A stretch of DNA of 18,916 bases from OLB4 sp002050165 (GCA_030263475.1 SZPC01000016.1:1-18916), one strand, 5' to 3'. Counted from the stretch's first letter, positions 1-8,059 are shown. Program-made: numbers and translations. The notes: generated from the sequence alone by a model not told the origin.

Positions 1-874
1 TGGAGATAAGCGGATCTTCTGTTGTGTTACACGGATCCCCGCTCCAGGTTGTCCAGTTAACAGAATCCTGACATGCAAGCCGTCCGCCGACCGTAAAACT
101 TTCAAAGTCTTCACAATAAACACCCGATGGACCAGCATTTACAAAATAACGGATTGATCCACAAAATTCCCGTGAAGAGAAAAAGCTTCCTGATGGTGTA
201 AATGGCACACTTCGCGCATCACCGGTAGTTAGTGATACGTTAGCGTCAGAGTAAGTACTATAGGGTGGAGTACCTGTTCCGTAATAGCGTGGTCCGGCTC
301 CGGTAAATTTTACAGCTACACCGACAGTATCGCCTGCAGGTACAGTAATCGCAGGAATATTAAAAATTTCAGACATTCCGGCATTAACCGGACCTTGTAA
401 AACCGAAACTGTACCAAGCGAAGTCCAACCTGCACTTGAGCTTCCCGGCCCTGAACTTACAGGTCCACCCAGCGCAGTCCCTGAACGGGTAAATATCTCA
501 ACAGAGAAAGTTGCTCCCGCAGTTGCAGTGCTTGCAGTATTCATTTGCACTACAGAAAGTTCCTGTGCACCTCCAACAAGATCGAAGAAGATCGCCCAGT
601 TTGCCGCACCACCGTTGTTAGGTGAATTGGGATTTGCAGTGAGTGTTAATGTGTCTAACAGATTGTAACCGGAACCCAAAGTAGTATTTCCAACCATTAA
701 AGTCTGTATGACTGGCGGGGTATATACTTTGAAATCTGTTACCTGTGAGTGTTTCTGTGCTTCTTTTAAATCAGCGTCTCTGATATCGTCGTCAGATATC
801 ATACTGAAAGATAAAAGCGAAAAGGCAAGAATAAAAGAAACGTAAAGTTTGACATTTAATAAATTTTTTGACAT
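1..874 (-). CDS. Secreted modular protein, N-terminal part (runs off left edge)
   Basis: Reading leftward from an ATG at 874, an open frame continues to base 1, giving 291 residues without a stop. The start is supported by a strong GGGGG Shine-Dalgarno run (883-879) four bases upstream and by the signal peptide that follows (MSKNLLNVKLYVSFILAFSL; hydrophobic core about 9-24). Residues 25 to about 250 are rich in Ser, Thr, Gly and Pro and look like a beta-sandwich. From about 252 a second module begins: CEDFESFTVGGRLA, then NWTTWSGDPCNTTEDPLIS. This resembles the opening of LamG/concanavalin-A-like modules common in large Bacteroidota extracellular proteins. Export is clear. A T9SS C-terminal tag is expected but lies outside the window, so the exact role (adhesin, polysaccharide binding, structural) cannot be named. 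Confidence 0.8.
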   Translation of the reverse strand, partial: MSKNLLNVKLYVSFILAFSLLSFSMISDDDIRDADLKEAQKHSQVTDFKVYTPPVIQTLMVGNTTLGSGYNLLDTLTLTANPNSPNNGGAANWAIFFDLVGGAQELSVVQMNTASTATAGATFSVEIFTRSGTALGGPVSSGPGSSSAGWTSLGTVSVLQGPVNAGMSEIFNIPAITVPAGDTVGVAVKFTGAGPRYYGTGTPPYSTYSDANVSLTTGDARSVPFTPSGSFFSSREFCGSIRYFVNAGPSGVYCEDFESFTVGGRLACQDSVNWTTWSGDPCNTTEDPLIS

Positions 875-924
875 AAGTCCCCCATTTATTTTTTGATTTA
901 CAAGCTAACTTAACAAAACCCGAA

Positions 925-952
925 CAAACTTACAATAAAAAATAAATAACAA
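925..952 (-). promoter_or_regulatory. Candidate Bacteroidota-type promoter for the secreted protein
   Basis: On the minus strand TTG (952-950) is followed after 17 bases by TAAGTTTG (932-925), a full match to the TAnnTTTG -7 element known in Bacteroidota. Initiation near 918 would give a leader of about 44 bases before the ATG at 874. The -33 TTG lies inside one copy of a 15-base direct repeat (946-960 and 973-987). Confidence 0.45.
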
Positions 953-987
953 TGAAAATTCTTTGTAGCCGGATAACAATGAAAATT
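946..987. repeat. 15-base direct repeat pair upstream of the secreted-protein gene
   Basis: The sequence ATAACAATGAAAATT occurs exactly at 946-960 and again at 973-987, a period of 27 bases. The first copy overlaps the candidate -33 element. The pair could be a duplicated regulator site or a small tandem duplication; the sequence alone does not decide. Confidence 0.5.
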
Positions 988-999
988 TTATTTTATCAC

Positions 1000-2076
1000 T
1001 TAAACCGGTTTATTATTTTCGTTTGTAATTTTACCCTCCATAAGTACTGCCAGCGGCTTCAATTGAGGGATATTTTCAAAAATAATTTTAACTGTTGCCG
1101 TTAACGGAACAGAGAGTATCATACCCGGAATTCCCCACAACCATCCCCAGAAAATCAGACTTATTAGAATCAATAAGGCGCTCAGGTTTAAGCTTTCTGA
1201 CATCATTTTCGGTTCAAGCACGTTGCCGAAGATGTTTTGAATAATAACTAATACGATTAGAAGTATTATCGTCGTAACCAAGCTGTCAAACTGGAGCAAT
1301 GCCAGTAAAACCGGAAAGACGGTAGCAATCAGTGATCCGATATTCGGTATAAAGTTCAGTATAAATGCAAGGAATCCCCAGAATACCGGAAACTCAACAC
1401 CAAACAGCCACAATATTAATCCGTAACATATTCCGGTTATCAGGCTTATCAGAGTTTTAGTTATAAGGTATTGCCTGACCCGTTTGCTGATGTTATGAAC
1501 TACAGAAACGATTCGTTCACTTTCGCTCTCAGTAAAACCGTTTCGGATTTTAGCTTCAAGGTCGCCGCTTCCCGCAAGGATAAACATCATAAACAACAGA
1601 ACCATTACAGTATTGCTAATGATATTTATAAACGAATTTGCGATTGTTCCTGCATATTCTGAAACTTTGGAGAATGAAATGAGATCTGTGAACTTCAGTT
1701 CCTTAAAGTTTACTCCAAATGAAGTGCTTATGGATTCTGCGATACTTTCAATTTTTAAAATGAGACTGTTGAACTTCGGCTCATACAATGGCAAGGCATC
1801 AGACACATTTAACGCGCTTGAATATACTATAAGTCCAATGAGAAAAATAACAATCGTGCAAATAAAGAAAACAATCAATAGGCAGAAGAAAATCGGGACT
1901 TTTTTAGATTTTAAATATGCGACTAAAGGATCGAATATAATAGAAATCAAAACTGCGATTACAAACGGGAGCAATACGCTGCCAAGCGATAAAAGAGTTA
2001 CTCCCAATACAAAGACAGCAACTATTGCAAATAAAAAAATCAGAACGTTCAATTGCGCTTTTGATATGTTGTTCAT
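1000..2076 (-). CDS. AI-2E family transporter (putative permease)
   Basis: This 358-residue polytopic inner-membrane protein has the layout of the AI-2E transporter (YdgG/PerM) superfamily. There are two N-terminal hydrophobic hairpins (about 10-48 and 60-86) and a more polar extracytoplasmic stretch (about 90-145) with amphipathic helices. A block of further membrane segments runs to about residue 340, containing the family-typical FIPNIG motif at 242-247. Length is normal for the family. Despite the family name, members include Na+/H+ antiporters and transporters of unknown substrate, so autoinducer-2 export should not be assumed. The ATG at 2076 is the natural start; the leader is A/T-rich with no Shine-Dalgarno. 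It sits alone on the minus strand, with a long gene-free stretch before it and the secreted-protein gene after it. Confidence 0.85.
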   Translation of the reverse strand: MNNISKAQLNVLIFLFAIVAVFVLGVTLLSLGSVLLPFVIAVLISIIFDPLVAYLKSKKVPIFFCLLIVFFICTIVIFLIGLIVYSSALNVSDALPLYEPKFNSLILKIESIAESISTSFGVNFKELKFTDLISFSKVSEYAGTIANSFINIISNTVMVLLFMMFILAGSGDLEAKIRNGFTESESERIVSVVHNISKRVRQYLITKTLISLITGICYGLILWLFGVEFPVFWGFLAFILNFIPNIGSLIATVFPVLLALLQFDSLVTTIILLIVLVIIQNIFGNVLEPKMMSESLNLSALLILISLIFWGWLWGIPGMILSVPLTATVKIIFENIPQLKPLAVLMEGKITNENNKPV

Positions 2077-2310
2077 ATTAATTTTCGATTTGAATAAAAA
2101 TGTGCAGGTTTAAATTATTCTTCGAATACTTTTAATAAATCTTAAATGCACCCCAATTGTTTACTGTCAAACGGAGGTTAATTCCGGCGGCTTAATCTGA
2201 TACCCGAAATAACTGCATAAGCTACTCTTCCGGTGCTGCTCCGGGTAGAATATTTTAGTTTAAGTTGAAAACAACATTAACAAGTCTTCCGAATTTTTGC
2301 GGTTTTATTT

Positions 2311-2353
2311 TTCGGTAACTGACCGAACCGATATCTGATTGCACATCAGATAT
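2311..2353. repeat. Two tandem inverted repeats (possible RNA hairpins)
   Basis: The first is a 6-bp stem, TTCGGT / ACCGAA, with loop AACTG. The second is a 9-bp perfect stem, ATATCTGAT / ATCAGATAT, with loop TGCAC, extendable by a G-T and a C-G pair at its base. Only three bases separate them. There is no U-tract on either side, so they are not rho-independent terminators. Confidence 0.4.
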
Positions 2354-2576
2354 TGATTAAATGCGATAACTACTGTTCTAACTACAGGTTCACCGGTGTT
2401 GTTTAAAGAATATGAGCCGGAAAATATTCACCAAAATTTTTAACCTCCGTATGAGCATTGAAAGTACGGTAATATCCGCAAAGACACATGGACGATATTA
2501 GACTATCATTGCAGAATTTAATGATCAGTTAAAATAAGACTAATTATTCCTTTTTATAAGACATAAACGAAATTGC

Positions 2577-2611
2577 AAAAAAAAGGCGGTACGAAAATTT
2601 AGTGTACCGCC
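2577..2611 (-). terminator. Rho-independent terminator of the CXCH T9SS protein gene
   Basis: Perfect 8-bp GC-rich stem GGCGGTAC (2585-2592) / GTACCGCC (2604-2611) with an 11-base loop. On the minus strand it is followed directly by eight T (complement of A at 2577-2584). It lies 33 bases beyond the stop of the minus-strand gene ending at 2644. Confidence 0.85.
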
Positions 2612-2643
2612 AAACAACAAATTTGCAACAGAAAAATTTACAT

Positions 2644-3453
2644 TTACTTAGTAAGAACCATTTTCTTAGTAATGTTAACATCGCCGGAAGAGAGGGTATA
2701 AAAATAAATTCCGGAAGACAGATTTGATCCATCTAAAATGTAATCATATAAGCCGGCGGATAGTTCTTCATTAACTAAGGTCGCAATTATTCTCCCAGCA
2801 GAATCCCGAACGATGAGTTTGGTAACGCCTGATTCCGGAATTGAAAATGAAATCTTTGTTACGGGATTAAACGGATTTGGAAAATTTTGCATAAGCGAGT
2901 AGCTTTCGACCGTTGTTCCGTTATTGATAATGCCGGTGCTTGAGTAAACGTTGATTACTTTATTTTCAGCAAAATTCCATTGGTCGCCAGTTGTGCTGCC
3001 CGTATTATCCGAGCTTAAGGAAGTAGCGTAAATTGTATCGCTGCCCGGATTTGCAGGCGCAGTGTATTTAAAGTTAAAAGTGACAGTTCCGCTTACCGGT
3101 GACAGCGGTGCAACGTGAGTCAATTCACCGTTTTGTTTTCTGAGCGTAGCATCGGCAATATTCAGATCGCCTGACCAGGATGCGATATTGGTGCCCCCGA
3201 CTACCAGCGGTCCGCCTGAAATTGTAAGGCTGAAATTAGCTGTATCACCAGTCGCGATTGAATCAGGTCCGGAAATTGTAACGCTAACGCCGGCAGATAG
3301 TTGTGAGCCGTGACACATGCAACCCGGATTAGAACCTTTTTTTGTCCGCCCGGTAATTCCTGTGGATAAAGAATAAGCAACAACCGATACGCTTACCATT
3401 ATTACAAGGTAATACAAAAAGAATGCTTGTTTGGATAGTAATTTCTTTTTCAT
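2644..3453 (-). CDS. T9SS-exported protein with CXCH motif (choice-of-anchor V-like)
   Basis: This is a 269-residue secreted protein. An N-terminal signal/transmembrane segment (about 10-30) is followed by TGITGRTKKGSNPGCMCHGS, with C45-M46-C47-H48 spaced as CXCH rather than the usual CXXCH of c-type haem sites. Residues about 52-172 form a beta-sandwich-like domain with the conserved-looking stretch NGELTHVAP (H113) and a GDQWNFAEN segment. This layout matches what I recall of the 'choice-of-anchor V' proteins. Residues 184-269 are a full T9SS type-A sorting domain (SYSLMQNFPNPFNPVTKISF, later SSGIYFYTL, KKMVLTK), so the protein should cross the outer membrane and be attached or released. 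Whether C45/C47/H48 bind haem or another metal is inference. It is followed by a strong terminator and probably transcribed alone. Confidence 0.8.
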   Translation of the reverse strand: MKKKLLSKQAFFLYYLVIMVSVSVVAYSLSTGITGRTKKGSNPGCMCHGSQLSAGVSVTISGPDSIATGDTANFSLTISGGPLVVGGTNIASWSGDLNIADATLRKQNGELTHVAPLSPVSGTVTFNFKYTAPANPGSDTIYATSLSSDNTGSTTGDQWNFAENKVINVYSSTGIINNGTTVESYSLMQNFPNPFNPVTKISFSIPESGVTKLIVRDSAGRIIATLVNEELSAGLYDYILDGSNLSSGIYFYTLSSGDVNITKKMVLTK

Positions 3454-3585
3454 TTTGTTTTTAAATTAAAAACGACAATTGGAAATTTGGTTAATTAAAA
3501 AATCGTTCTTTGGAGTTTTGCTTATTCAATGGTGGCAATTATAGAACAGATGTTGTTATTTTCAAATGACTTTTATCACGTGAAT

Positions 3586-3660
<75 letters not shown>

Positions 3661-3713
3661 GTGTGTGTAAAATACCGGTATAAGATTTTTTCTCAAGTGA
3701 ATTTTTCTTCCGA

Positions 3714-5408
3714 TTAAATTCCCACCCCGATTTTCATATACGCGAACGAGTCAGATGTATTTATATTTAACTCAGGTTCGGAGTATTTTGTAAAAATACA
3801 ATTGAGTTCTAACCTGATATTGAGCAATGGTTCATATTTCACTGATAGCGACAGCTCATCCCGATTAGCCCTGATTCCATCGAGAAATGGAGCAACTTTG
3901 GGATCCAAAGCTTCATTGAGCGGTACGTAAACATCACCGCCAACATTTTTTATCATGTTGCCGTTTTCATCAACAATATTCTTTCCTTTTCTTGTTCTGC
4001 TATATTGTGCTTTTATAATGAAGTTATCAAAGAGATAATATTCAGAATTAAATAATATCTGATCGGCGTTCGGACCGATTTCATTACCTATAATATGCCC
4101 GCGCGCAGTAAAAGTTGACTTATTGCTCCGGTGTGAATATACATAAGGTCTGATTAAAGTATATTCGGTGAAGAACGACAAATCGGGAATTCCGAATGGT
4201 TCATAAGAAAACATTCCAACCTGCAACGCAACCTTATTTGTGGATCGTGAAAAATCGAACGGATTATCAAAGATAATATTTTCGTCCATGAGATAAGTCG
4301 CCTGAAACTGTAAACCCTTTATGAAGTGAGTTTGCAAATCAAAGAACATAAACCCGTTGTCTCTGTCCTGTAGAGAAAACTCGGCGAATTTATAAAACAT
4401 CAGAGGATTGAGGTATGCCAACTCAAATGGTCTGGAATATACAATCACTTCACCAATGCCGATATCGAAAAGATCATTTAAGGAAAATTTCGCACGGTTC
4501 ATCGCAATATATTTTGTAAATGGCTCATTATCCTTGATGAAGTTTTCATTCGTAGATGCGGTAAGGGAGGAGAAATTAAACAAACCGTATTTAAAATTGA
4601 ACTTAATGAAATCCATATCAGCATGATTTCCCGAAAATATTAACCCCTGCGAATATCCCAATCCATACTTTATTTTCTCTCTGCCGAGTTGTACTGATAA
4701 CTTCATATTCTCTGAAGGTAATATTTCATATTTCAGATATCCGTTTATGAAAGTAAATTTATTTTTGTATTTGCCGCCGGAAATATCCTGTTTTTCGGTA
4801 CCAAGAAAAACTCTTCTGAACGTTTTGTATGCTAACGATGTATTCCCGGCAATACCGCCGCTTTCAAATCCGAATTTGTATCCAAGGTTGTTAAAAAGCG
4901 TACCTTTTAAATTCAAGGAAACATTATAAACACGGGAGCTGTATTTATTCTGTCCGGAGAGTTCACCTGTTACTAACCCTTGCGCAGAAAGTCTTGAGAA
5001 AAATGAAACATTATCTGTTCGGTATGTAAAAAGATATCCTTCTTTGTTGCGAAGAAAATCGTATGTACTTCGTTTAAATCCGTTTTCACTTCCGATGAGT
5101 TGGTAGGAATTCTCGCTATTCATGTATTCGTAGTCGTACTTTACTCTGAATTTTGAAATGAGCTTTCGTTCAACTTCGCTGAGCTGTTTGGATTTCTTTA
5201 AGGCTGTTTTGAGAAGTTGAGAAACTTCAAATGTCGATAGATTCGGGTTATCATCGTCAATACTTCCGATAATTTTCTTTACGCTCAGCTTTTTCAGAAA
5301 GCCATAAACTTCATCCTCCAAAGGAACATTTTCAACCTGTGCATTTAATCTTGCACATAAAAACAAAACTGAACAAAGGAAAAGAACTTTTAACATTGTT
5401 GCATTCAT
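3714..5408 (-). CDS. Predicted outer-membrane beta-barrel protein (Wzi-like)
   Basis: This 564-residue protein has a signal peptide (cleavage likely after LNA, residue 23). A short helical N-terminal part follows (VPLEDEVYGFLKKLSVKKII), which resembles the N-terminal segment of Bacteroidota proteins annotated as capsule assembly Wzi family. The remainder is a long run of alternating aromatic/polar beta strands (for example KFNFKYGLFNFSSLT, LKYEILPSENMKLSVQLGRE) ending in a short aliphatic strand (MKIGVGI), as expected for an outer-membrane barrel. Export and barrel topology are well supported by composition. The Wzi assignment (surface polysaccharide attachment) rests on recall of family style and is tentative. 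An ATG at codon 5 is an alternative start that also keeps the signal peptide. It is divergent from thpR across 128 bases. Confidence 0.7.
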   Translation of the reverse strand: MNATMLKVLFLCSVLFLCARLNAQVENVPLEDEVYGFLKKLSVKKIIGSIDDDNPNLSTFEVSQLLKTALKKSKQLSEVERKLISKFRVKYDYEYMNSENSYQLIGSENGFKRSTYDFLRNKEGYLFTYRTDNVSFFSRLSAQGLVTGELSGQNKYSSRVYNVSLNLKGTLFNNLGYKFGFESGGIAGNTSLAYKTFRRVFLGTEKQDISGGKYKNKFTFINGYLKYEILPSENMKLSVQLGREKIKYGLGYSQGLIFSGNHADMDFIKFNFKYGLFNFSSLTASTNENFIKDNEPFTKYIAMNRAKFSLNDLFDIGIGEVIVYSRPFELAYLNPLMFYKFAEFSLQDRDNGFMFFDLQTHFIKGLQFQATYLMDENIIFDNPFDFSRSTNKVALQVGMFSYEPFGIPDLSFFTEYTLIRPYVYSHRSNKSTFTARGHIIGNEIGPNADQILFNSEYYLFDNFIIKAQYSRTRKGKNIVDENGNMIKNVGGDVYVPLNEALDPKVAPFLDGIRANRDELSLSVKYEPLLNIRLELNCIFTKYSEPELNINTSDSFAYMKIGVGI

Positions 5409-5536
5409 CTTAATTTTAGATTGATATCATTTTCAATATAACAGAAACGGATTAAAAAATTTATGACAGACCACTGTACGATAACGATATTCGTTTATAC
5501 CAGTTTCAGAAAGCTCAATTTATAAATTTTACATCT

Positions 5537-6097
5537 ATGAGACTTTTCGTTTCAATTAATCCAGACGGGGATACAAAACGGGAGCTTGCAAATAAAGCGG
5601 ATGAGTTCCTATCGGGATTAAATCATACACAAACCACATTCATCAGACAAGAGAGAACTGAAAAACTGCACCTGACCCTGTTTTTTATCGGCGAAGTTAG
5701 TGAGCAACGAATTGACGATATTGAAAATGCTTTAGCTATTGCACTTCACAAAGATAATACGGGTATACAACTTTTTACAGATCAGATTGGATTTCTCCCC
5801 AATCCGGTTCATCCGCGGGTGATATTTTTTAATCTCGGTGGCGACCTGAAGAAATTGTTTGGCCTTCATGAAAAGATAACAAGGGAGTTTAATGGAATCG
5901 GTATTAAACAAGAAAAGAAGTTTTTACCGCATATAACTTTTGCACGATGTAAAAATCAGGAACTAAAATTTACAAAGACTACTAATCAGAATTTAAAATT
6001 CAGAATAGAATTCTTCGCAGAAAAAATTAGTTTGATGAAAAGTATCCTGAACCGAAGCGGTGCAGTACACACTGAAATAGCCGCTTGGAAAATTTAA
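5537..6097 (+). CDS. thpR: RNA 2',3'-cyclic phosphodiesterase (2H phosphoesterase)
   Basis: A cytosolic 186-residue protein of the 2H phosphoesterase (LigT/ThpR) family, which hydrolyses 2',3'-cyclic phosphate ends of RNA to 2'-phosphomonoesters and was first known as a tRNA 2'-5' ligase. Both catalytic signatures are present: HLTL at 45-48 within EKLHLTLFFIGEV, and HITF at 132-135 within FLPHITFARCK. The N-terminal MRLFVSI is the usual first strand of the family, which supports the ATG at 5537. The length is typical. It is transcribed alone, divergent from the barrel protein and convergent with ald. The residues carrying catalysis look intact, so I expect an active enzyme. Confidence 0.92.
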   Translation: MRLFVSINPDGDTKRELANKADEFLSGLNHTQTTFIRQERTEKLHLTLFFIGEVSEQRIDDIENALAIALHKDNTGIQLFTDQIGFLPNPVHPRVIFFNLGGDLKKLFGLHEKITREFNGIGIKQEKKFLPHITFARCKNQELKFTKTTNQNLKFRIEFFAEKISLMKSILNRSGAVHTEIAAWKI

Positions 6098-6122
6098 TAA
6101 ATTTATCTCAGACAAATAAATT

Positions 6123-6157
6123 AAAAATGGCAATCTGAAAAGATTACCATTTTATTT
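6123..6157. terminator. Bidirectional terminator between thpR and ald
   Basis: A hairpin AAAATGGCAATCT (6124-6136) / AGATTACCATTTT (6141-6153) with one C:A mismatch and a GAAA loop. It is flanked by an A-run on the left and TTTTATTT on the right, so it offers a U-tract to transcripts from both convergent genes. Confidence 0.7.
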
Positions 6158-6200
6158 GTAGTTTAGGTAAAATTACTTTGAGCTAACAAGGTTCTTATTT

Positions 6201-7328
6201 TCATTCAGAATATTCTTTCAAAACTTCTTCGACGGGTGAATATTTAAAATTGAAAGCATTCGCAACGGCTTTATAAACGATTTTTCCCTCTATAGTATTG
6301 AGTCCGAATTTTAGCTCTTCGTTTGAGGTACAGGCTTTGAACCAACCGAGATTTGCAATTTGCAGAGCATAGGGGAGGGTTGCGTTTGTAAGGGCAATGG
6401 TTGAGGTAAACGGAACTCCACCCGGCATATTTGCAACGCAATAGTGAACTATGTCGTCAACGACGAAAGTTGGGTTTTCATGCGTTGTTGGTTTACATGT
6501 TTCAATGCAACCGCCCTGATCAACTGATACATCAACAACAACGGCACCTTTCTTCATAAGTTTAAGCATATCTCGTGTAACGAGTTTAGGGGCTTTAGCT
6601 CCGGCAATCAGAACAGCGCCAATTACGAGGTCAGCCGTTTTGATTTTTTGTCTGATATTTACCGGACTGCTCATCATGGTTGTAACATTTTTCGGCATTA
6701 TGTCATCCAGATATCTCAACCGGTAAAGATTATTATCCATGATAGTTACACGTGCCCCGAATCCTGCAGCTATTTTAGCAGCATTCGTCCCTACGATTCC
6801 GCCACCGAGGACGATAACTTCAGCCGGTTCAGTCCCCGGAACGCCGCCGAGCAAAACGCCTCGTCCGCCCATTACTTTTTCAAGATACTTTGCACCTTCC
6901 TGCGCAGCCATCCTACCGGCAACCTCACTCATCGGAATCAATAATGGCAACGATCCGTCGCTCTTCTGTACAGTTTCGTATGCAATTGAAATACATTTAT
7001 TGTCAACCATTGCTTTTGTCAGCTCTTTGGACGAAGCAAAATGAAAATAGGTGAAAACAATCTGACCTTTTTTGATTTTCTTATACTCAGGTTTAATAGG
7101 TTCTTTTACCTTCATAATCATCTCTGCAATATCAAACACCTGCTTCGATGTTTTAAGTATTAAAGCACCTGCTTTTTTATAGTCGGCGTCAGTATAACCG
7201 CTGCCAATTCCGGCGTTCGTTTCAACGTAAACCTTATGACCGTTTTGTTTAAGAACTTCAGCGCCTCCGGGAGTTAGTGCAACCCGGTTTTCATTTGTTT
7301 TTATTTCTTTCGGTACACCAATTATCAT
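6201..7328 (-). CDS. ald: Alanine dehydrogenase
   Basis: This enzyme catalyses the NAD-dependent reversible oxidative deamination of L-alanine to pyruvate and ammonium (EC 1.4.1.1). The 375-residue length is normal. The N-terminal VPKEIKTNENRVALTP is diagnostic. Residues aligning with known active-site positions of the Mycobacterium tuberculosis enzyme are present at the same numbers: R15, K75 (MKVKEP), H96 (TYFHFASS) and D270 (VSVDQGG). The Rossmann nucleotide-binding loop is VLGGGIVGTNAA (173-184), with D198 at the end of the next strand (TIMDNN) consistent with NAD preference. The start at 7328 begins with the invariant strand MIIGVPKE. It is monocistronic: divergent from a small unknown gene, convergent with thpR and sharing its terminator. 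Confidence 0.96.
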   Translation of the reverse strand: MIIGVPKEIKTNENRVALTPGGAEVLKQNGHKVYVETNAGIGSGYTDADYKKAGALILKTSKQVFDIAEMIMKVKEPIKPEYKKIKKGQIVFTYFHFASSKELTKAMVDNKCISIAYETVQKSDGSLPLLIPMSEVAGRMAAQEGAKYLEKVMGGRGVLLGGVPGTEPAEVIVLGGGIVGTNAAKIAAGFGARVTIMDNNLYRLRYLDDIMPKNVTTMMSSPVNIRQKIKTADLVIGAVLIAGAKAPKLVTRDMLKLMKKGAVVVDVSVDQGGCIETCKPTTHENPTFVVDDIVHYCVANMPGGVPFTSTIALTNATLPYALQIANLGWFKACTSNEELKFGLNTIEGKIVYKAVANAFNFKYSPVEEVLKEYSE

Positions 7329-7457
7329 GTCGTTAAGATTTATTTTTGAAATGAAAATATCTCATTTGTTTATGTGATTCAATTCAGATTAAGTTCTGTA
7401 TTTGATAACCGGCTGCTCAAACTTAATTGATAATGAAATCGCAAGGGAAATTTTGTG

Positions 7458-7490
7458 TTTGATACAGACCATAAAAACCCTGTACTTTTT
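7458..7490 (+). promoter_or_regulatory. Candidate promoter for the small unknown gene
   Basis: TTTG (7458-7461) and TACTTTTT (7483-7490) are separated by 21 bases. This resembles the Bacteroidota TTTG / TAnnTTTG promoter with one mismatch in the -7 box, about 50 bases before the ATG at 7541. The signal is weak in AT-rich sequence. Confidence 0.3.
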
Positions 7491-7540
7491 CTACGCTTTA
7501 AGGTGTAATCAGGAAAATTTATATTCACTAAAAAACTCAA

Positions 7541-7939
7541 ATGATAATTCAAAAAGATCAACTTATCAAAAGAATTGAATCCTTATCGCTTGCATTGAAG
7601 AAATATATCAACGAAAAAGAGACAGAACCGTTTTGTCATATCCGGGATGAAGCGGTTTCGGAGTTCAACAAATCTTCAATTCTCGATTTTGAAACTATTT
7701 GTTCAATGGACAATAATTCATTCGGTCATTTCGCAGCGATTGAATCTACTGAGCTTGACCCGAAAAAACTTTATATTGCTCATCTGTTACTATCGGATAT
7801 TCTTGCCCTAAAGTCAAGCGGTGAAATAGTTCCTGAGTACAAACTGGAAAAACTGAGCCTTTTAAAAAATACAATTTCAGGTTTCGAATCGGACGATGTT
7901 CAGGAAATAATTAAAATTATGGATGCTTTTGAGCTATGA
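7541..7939 (+). CDS. Hypothetical protein, 132 residues, mostly helical
   Basis: I do not recognise this family. The 132-residue product is soluble, with no signal peptide or membrane segment, and predicted mainly alpha-helical from its regular heptad-like leucines and charged residues. Segments include IKRIESLSLALKKYINEKE, KLYIAHLLLSDILALKSSG and LEKLSLLKNTISGF. It is acidic at the C-terminus (DDVQEIIKIMDAFEL). Codon use looks like that of its neighbours and the reading frame is clean, so it is probably a real gene. It stands between ald (divergent) and mazG, 110 bases upstream of the latter on the same strand. No obvious terminator separates them, so it could be the first gene of the mazG run, but the dyad over the mazG start suggests separate control. 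Confidence 0.7.
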   Translation: MIIQKDQLIKRIESLSLALKKYINEKETEPFCHIRDEAVSEFNKSSILDFETICSMDNNSFGHFAAIESTELDPKKLYIAHLLLSDILALKSSGEIVPEYKLEKLSLLKNTISGFESDDVQEIIKIMDAFEL

Positions 7940-8022
7940 CAGTCCTGTTTTTATCTAATGAAATTTAAACGAAACCGAAGCACATATAGCAGTATAAGAT
8001 GAATAATTATTGATTAGAAATC

Positions 8023-8059
8023 TTTTGTACATTATGCTAAATTTAAAGCATGTACAAAA
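8023..8059 (+). promoter_or_regulatory. Dyad overlapping the mazG start codon
   Basis: Perfect 10-base inverted repeat TTTTGTACAT (8023-8032) / ATGTACAAAA (8050-8059). An inner GCT/AGC pair (8036-8038, 8047-8049) encloses an 8-base loop, with a 3-base bulge on the left. The right arm starts exactly at the mazG ATG and covers codons 1-3. It could be an RNA hairpin hiding the start or a DNA operator. A repeat of this size could also arise by chance in AT-rich DNA. Confidence 0.4.

Larger units (their letters stand above)
2077..2643. other. Gene-free stretch with small hairpins
   Basis: This 567-base region contains no credible ORF in any frame. It holds a clear minus-strand terminator at its right end (2577-2611) and two adjacent inverted repeats in the middle: TTCGGT/ACCGAA (2311-2316 with 2322-2327, 5-base loop) and ATATCTGAT/ATCAGATAT (2331-2339 with 2345-2353, 5-base loop). 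There is also the 8-base palindrome CACCGGTG just downstream. About 2150-2290 gives fragments of open reading on the minus strand interrupted by stops, which could be a decayed gene or an intergenic repeat. I recognise no protein or known RNA family in it. Confidence 0.5.

Noticed and set aside
1471..2113. Plus-strand ORFs antisense to the AI-2E transporter
   Set aside because: They are shadows of the permease gene, with no domain, plausible start signal or independent support.
2150..2290. Minus-strand reading fragments (such as YSTRSSTGRVAYAVISGIRL)
   Set aside because: They are interrupted by stops in all frames and I could not match them to any family, so I did not call a pseudogene; noted only within the gene-free stretch.
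6648..7044. Two overlapping plus-strand ORFs of about 100 codons
   Set aside because: They lie entirely antisense to alanine dehydrogenase, whose motifs are complete; the products are low-complexity (Pro/Ser-rich) with no recognisable domain.
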